This document shows positions 5,946-8,926 of a stretch of DNA of 8,926 nucleotides, piece by piece (position 1 is the first letter of the stretch; every line of letters begins with the position of its first letter). Made by a program: the position numbers and the translations under genes. Source of the DNA: an uncultured bacterium (GTDB taxonomy: Bacteria; Cyanobacteriota; Vampirovibrionia; Gastranaerophilales; Gastranaerophilaceae); NCBI GenBank assembly GCA_900314375.1, contig OMVC01000166.1, positions 1 to 8,926 on the forward strand, read 5' to 3'. The notes under the pieces were generated by a model. The model was not told where the DNA came from and searched no databases. It saw only the letters and a list, made by a program, of their open reading frames with translations.

Positions 5946-5975
5946 AAAGACCTCAAATAAGAGGTCTTTTTTATT
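5946..5975 (+). terminator. Intrinsic terminator after the small-protein gene
   Basis: A perfect nine-pair stem, AAAGACCTC (5946-5954) and GAGGTCTTT (5961-5969), with loop AAATAA, runs into TTTTTT at 5967-5972 and then ATTT. This is a textbook rho-independent terminator on the plus strand. The minus strand offers a poorer T-tail. Confidence 0.92.
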
Positions 5976-6028
5976 TGGTAATTTAATTGCGATTTATGTA
6001 ATATTTTTTATTTCGTATAAAAAGTTAG

Positions 6029-6040
6029 AGGAGGGGGGGG
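6029..6040 (+). other. Perfect Shine-Dalgarno merging into a G8 run
   Basis: AGGAGG at 6029-6034 continues into an uninterrupted run of eight Gs (6033-6040). It lies directly before TTG at 6041. Long G runs are rare in DNA this AT-rich and are prone to slippage. It may be the ribosome-binding site of the weak ORF at 6041-6211, or a relic. Confidence 0.4.
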
Positions 6041-6211
6041 TTGAAATTTGCAAAAACATCGTTAATAATATTAATAGCAGAGGTTATTTCTGCGTCTTAT
6101 GTTCATCATTTTAGAATGGAAAGGGGCGACGAGCCCCTTTTCAATCTTTTAAATTATTATTCCGGTTCTTTTAGGATTTTTTCATATTTCGCAAGCTTTG
6201 ATAATAAATAA
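6041..6211 (+). CDS. Doubtful 56-residue ORF with TTG start and hydrophobic N-terminus
   Basis: The TTG at 6041 follows AGGAGG with a six-base spacer. The product would begin MKFAKTSLIILIAEVISAS, which resembles a signal peptide or membrane anchor, and end at TAA 6209-6211. Against it: the start is TTG; the ORF runs through the hairpin at 6120-6141; its last 55 bases are antisense to the 4-alpha-glucanotransferase gene; and the C-terminal half looks like incidental translation. It may be the remnant of a secreted-protein gene cut short at the hairpin. No homologue is recognised. Confidence 0.2.
   Translation: MKFAKTSLIILIAEVISASYVHHFRMERGDEPLFNLLNYYSGSFRIFSYFASFDNK
6119..6141 (-). terminator. 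Hairpin terminator after the 4-alpha-glucanotransferase gene
   Basis: AAAGGGGC (6120-6127) and GCCCCTTT (6133-6140) form an eight-pair GC-rich stem with a five-base loop. It begins 16 bases beyond the leftward gene's stop. On the minus strand the stem is followed by TTTCCATTCT, a modest T-tail; on the plus strand by TTTTCAATCTTTT. It could end transcripts from either side. Confidence 0.7.
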
Positions 6212-8049
6212 TTTATTTCTTCTTGAGGTATATCAGGTTGATTTTTAACCTTTCTCATATCTGCTTGCCCTCTGACAGCCAAACCCAAAACTTCCGGCAT
6301 ATTTACAGCAGTCGGGTTTTCGGATGATAAATTTTTATAATATTCATCCTCATAATCTTTGTTTAATCGTAATTTCCAATTATTCGGGTTATTGTTGTTC
6401 CCACCTTGATTGTAAGTTTTTTCTATCCCGAAGAAATCCGCAAAAGACATTTGAACCTTATCGCCAATCATAAATAATTCCGCAAATTTAGCTTTCACTC
6501 TTTCGGAATCATTTTCTGCAATTTTATGACAATATTCTCTGCTGTCATGTGCGGCATTTAGTACTCCTGCCAAATACATAGGGCTCCAAGCTTCATTTTC
6601 GCGTATCCAATCTTTCTGTATCATAATGTTTGCCGGATCTGAGTCGTGAGAACCTACCAACGCCCAGTTCTCGCTATCCCAATACGGCTCGCCTTTCGCG
6701 TATTCTAAAGGCGTTAATCCAGGAATATTATTTTCATAATGATAAATCCTGTTAAATGCTTCTGTTTCAGTAACTGTGTCTTCCCAGACCGGTGAATTTT
6801 TATCCAGCCCATGTTCTCTCAATGTCGGTAATATAATTTTATTTAGAATTTTTTGATAATTTTTATCAGGGTCTAAATATTCCATTGAAGAAATATTGCC
6901 CTGAATGCTTCCGTCTTTTGAGTAAATATAAGGGTCGATAAGTCCTAATACGTGATCAATTCTTACATTGTCAAAATTTGTCAAACAATCGTCCAATTTG
7001 GATTTTAAAAGTTTTCCGCCTTCGCCTAATGTCCCGTCTTGATTGAATAATTTTTTAGGGTCAAGTACGGGAACTCCCCATTTTTGCAACCCTCCGTCAG
7101 GTCCGCCATAAGGACAGCCAAGTCTGAAATCTTTTAAAAATAAATCTTGATTAGCCCATTCATCAGCTGGCGAAAATCCTACAAGCATGTCACTTATATA
7201 CTTAAAACCAATTTCTTTTCTCAGTTTAGTATTTTCTTTTATTTGTTTATCAAGAATAAATTGAGCAAATTTATATGTTGCTAAATCTCTTGCGTATATT
7301 TGGCTTAAGTGTATTATTCTTTTTTGTGAGTCCTGTTTATCAATATTTTTTATAAGATTTTTGTCAATTTCGTCCCATTTGGTAAAATCATCAGTGCCGT
7401 AGTGATTTTTTAAAACATGATATAGTGCTGAATTATTCAATTTATCCCGATTTTTGTCGCAAAAATCCGTATATTCCTTTTCTAAATTGATTATATAATT
7501 AACTTTTTTGTAATCATTTGTAATTTTTTCAAGGTAATTTTCGTATGCTTTATTTATCAAATATTCGTAATTTCCGAAGGCATCAGGGAAATTCGAATAA
7601 GCGTAATTAGCTTTATTTTGTTCGGCAGTAATTCCGGTTAAACTTTCTATATCATATTTGGTAAGTAATCTGCCGTATTCTTTTTGAGTTAATTTATCAA
7701 AATCAATGAATAAATAATTTTTTGAGCCAACAGAGGATTCGTAAGGCGAAATTTTCTGTTTGGAAGTTAATTCTCCTGTCGGTCCTAATTGATTGGAATT
7801 GAATCCGTGTAATAATTCAAAAGGCATAAGCTGTGCAGCTACTTTACCGTAAGGAGTGCCTATTTTTATGTCGTTTTCGCTCTGCGGATAGGATGAACCG
7901 TGCAAAATCATTGCAAATTCTTTTACACCCAAATAATCAAGAGCAGGCTTTATTACATTGTTTTTGTAATCCTGTTCTTCTCTTTTTGTGAGTTTGCGCT
8001 CAAAATAAACACTTTTCCCTGCTGTAGAGTATATCTTTTGGATTTGCAT
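6157..8049 (-). CDS. malQ: 4-alpha-glucanotransferase, divergent GH77 family
   Basis: 630 residues. GH77 enzymes (MalQ, amylomaltase) transfer alpha-1,4-glucan segments between maltodextrins, in the cytoplasm, in glycogen or maltose metabolism. The N-terminal barrel resembles the family: MILHGSSYPQ (47-56), LLHGFNSNQLGPTG (79-92) and SPYESSVGSKNYLFIDFDKL (101-120). Nucleophile D365 lies in RIDHVLGL (363-370), the likely acid/base E423 in VWED, and the stabilising D469 in VGSHDSDP, matching the family THDND. The C-terminus has the expected MSFADFFGI and an Asn-rich NNNNPNNWKLRL. The usual GDLPI motif has become SDMLVGF (286-292), though ADEWANQDLF after it is kept. The region 125-250 is longer than in the compact ~500-residue enzymes. 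The ATG at 8049 has AAAGGGA about eight bases upstream. The gene is monocistronic and divergent from the next gene. The family is firm; substrate preference is uncertain. Confidence 0.88.
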   Translation of the reverse strand: MQIQKIYSTAGKSVYFERKLTKREEQDYKNNVIKPALDYLGVKEFAMILHGSSYPQSENDIKIGTPYGKVAAQLMPFELLHGFNSNQLGPTGELTSKQKISPYESSVGSKNYLFIDFDKLTQKEYGRLLTKYDIESLTGITAEQNKANYAYSNFPDAFGNYEYLINKAYENYLEKITNDYKKVNYIINLEKEYTDFCDKNRDKLNNSALYHVLKNHYGTDDFTKWDEIDKNLIKNIDKQDSQKRIIHLSQIYARDLATYKFAQFILDKQIKENTKLRKEIGFKYISDMLVGFSPADEWANQDLFLKDFRLGCPYGGPDGGLQKWGVPVLDPKKLFNQDGTLGEGGKLLKSKLDDCLTNFDNVRIDHVLGLIDPYIYSKDGSIQGNISSMEYLDPDKNYQKILNKIILPTLREHGLDKNSPVWEDTVTETEAFNRIYHYENNIPGLTPLEYAKGEPYWDSENWALVGSHDSDPANIMIQKDWIRENEAWSPMYLAGVLNAAHDSREYCHKIAENDSERVKAKFAELFMIGDKVQMSFADFFGIEKTYNQGGNNNNPNNWKLRLNKDYEDEYYKNLSSENPTAVNMPEVLGLAVRGQADMRKVKNQPDIPQEEINYLLSKLAKYEKILKEPE

Positions 8050-8183
8050 TTAGTATATCCCTTTTTATTAGAATAACATAAACATACAAAAAACGTAAAT
8101 TTGTAAATTTGCGCACTTAAATATTGCATAATGATATTTTTGCGCTAAAATTACATATAGCAAAACATTAGAGGGATAGCAAT
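8050..8183. promoter_or_regulatory. Divergent control region between malQ and the acyl-CoA ligase gene
   Basis: This 134-bp gap must hold both promoters. It contains a tandem GTAAATTT repeat (8095-8102 and 8103-8110) and two TTTGCGC copies (8108-8114 and 8139-8145) spaced 31 bp, about three helical turns. It also has TTTTGC (8138-8143) facing GCAAAA (8160-8165). CATAAT at 8127-8132 is a possible rightward -10, but no -35 is convincing; leftward hexamers are weak too. The rightward ribosome-binding site is GAGGGA at 8171-8176. The repeats may be operators, which is inference. Confidence 0.5.
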
Positions 8184-8926
8184 ATGAAATACGAGAGCAT
8201 ATTTTCATTACTGGAAAAAACCACAACAACAAATCAAAAAAAAGTTGCTTTAGGCATGAAGACTCTATGGGGATGGAACGAATTTACATATAAAGGTTTG
8301 AGTTTATTAGCAGAACGCCTGGGCGCATATCTTATAAATGATTTACAAATCCCTAAAGGCGAGAAATTGGCGATATTGTCGGAATCTTTGCCTGAATACG
8401 GTGTTTGTGTATTCGGTTCTGTGTTGGCAGGTTTAACTATTGTTCCTTTGGATAATAAATTAACAATATATGAATTGACTTCAATATTATCAAGCTGTGA
8501 GCCGACTGTATTGATGACTTCAAGCAAAAATTATAAAAAAGCACAGGAATTACAGTCCAAAATTCCGTCTATAAAACATATAATTTTGATGGAAGCATCT
8601 GAATACGAATGTGAAAATACTCCGAGTTTGTATTCAATTCCTGCGAATTACAGTGCAAAATGGCGCAGAAGACCTTTGCATGATACGGCATTGATTATTT
8701 ATACTTCAGGTACAACAGGTGCACCAAAAGGTGTTCAAACTACATACAAAAATATGCTTGCTCAAATGTATGGCATGCGCAAAGTATTAAAAAGCATGAT
8801 GCCTAAAAATAAAGAAATGCGTTTGTTGTCGATATTGCCGATGAATCATTTATTTGAAATGACCGTTGGGTTTTTCACAATGTTGACTCACGGTTACTCC
8901 GTATATTATACAAGCAGTTTAAAACC
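8184..8926 (+). CDS. AMP-forming acyl-CoA synthetase/ligase, N-terminal part
   Basis: The ATG at 8184 follows GAGGGA with a seven-base spacer, and the frame stays open to the window's end (247 codons plus two bases), so the C-terminus is missing. The protein belongs to the ANL adenylate-forming superfamily, which activates a carboxylic acid with ATP to an acyl-adenylate and usually transfers it to CoA or a carrier. Visible are the N-terminal segment FTYKGLSLLAERLGAYL (34-50), the region GLTIVPLDNKLT (83-94), and the ATP-binding A3 motif IIYTSGTTGAPKGVQ (171-185). An A4-like LPMNHLFEMT lies at 218-227. The last matches long-chain fatty acyl-CoA synthetases better than acetyl-CoA synthetases. 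The substrate cannot be fixed without the C-terminal half, and a fused acyltransferase or carrier domain cannot be excluded. It is transcribed divergently from malQ. Confidence 0.9.
   Translation, partial: MKYESIFSLLEKTTTTNQKKVALGMKTLWGWNEFTYKGLSLLAERLGAYLINDLQIPKGEKLAILSESLPEYGVCVFGSVLAGLTIVPLDNKLTIYELTSILSSCEPTVLMTSSKNYKKAQELQSKIPSIKHIILMEASEYECENTPSLYSIPANYSAKWRRRPLHDTALIIYTSGTTGAPKGVQTTYKNMLAQMYGMRKVLKSMMPKNKEMRLLSILPMNHLFEMTVGFFTMLTHGYSVYYTSSLK

Overview
The window is AT-rich bacterial DNA, with genes on both strands, short intergenic gaps, good Shine-Dalgarno sites and intrinsic terminators. The low GC, the gene set and the protein style (secreted TPR protein, HD-GYP domain, NAD-type isocitrate dehydrogenase, divergent GH77 enzyme) suggest an uncultured gut-type bacterium. 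My best guess is a Vampirovibrionia/Melainabacteria (Gastranaerophilales-like) genome. This is inference: the window has no rRNA or other marker gene, and an AT-rich Firmicute cannot be excluded.

Layout. Positions 1-2749 (+) hold a translationally coupled trio. It consists of the C-terminal part of an HD-GYP protein (probable cyclic-di-GMP phosphodiesterase), a secreted TPR-repeat protein and a NarL/LuxR-type response regulator. Stops and starts overlap at both junctions (TAATG and ATGA). Positions 2755-4144 (+) hold a sigma70-like promoter, a very acidic pentapeptide-repeat protein whose correct start is 2820, and dapB (lysine/diaminopimelate synthesis). Positions 4145-4397 are non-coding and contain a 72/73-bp sequence present twice, each copy with a GTAG-based hairpin resembling a REP element. 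Positions 4398-5397 (-) hold an NAD-dependent isocitrate dehydrogenase gene. All its visible catalytic residues are intact, but a frameshift at an A6 run splits it into two frames.

Positions 5398-6156 are mostly non-coding. They contain the isocitrate dehydrogenase promoter, a 58-residue small protein at 5686-5862 (+) with a good ribosome-binding site, a purine-rich 3' region with eight GGA triplets, and a strong terminator at 5946-5975. There is also a perfect Shine-Dalgarno followed by a G8 run and a weak TTG-start ORF. Positions 6157-8049 (-) encode a divergent 4-alpha-glucanotransferase (GH77). A 134-bp control region with short repeats separates it from a divergent AMP-forming acyl-CoA synthetase/ligase gene that runs off the right edge.

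Functionally the window combines a signalling operon (second-messenger turnover, secreted TPR protein, DNA-binding output) with housekeeping metabolism: diaminopimelate, isocitrate oxidation, alpha-glucan remodelling and acyl activation. I see no mobile element, CRISPR array, tRNA or rRNA. The least explained part is the small-protein locus with its GGA-rich tail (5686-5975).
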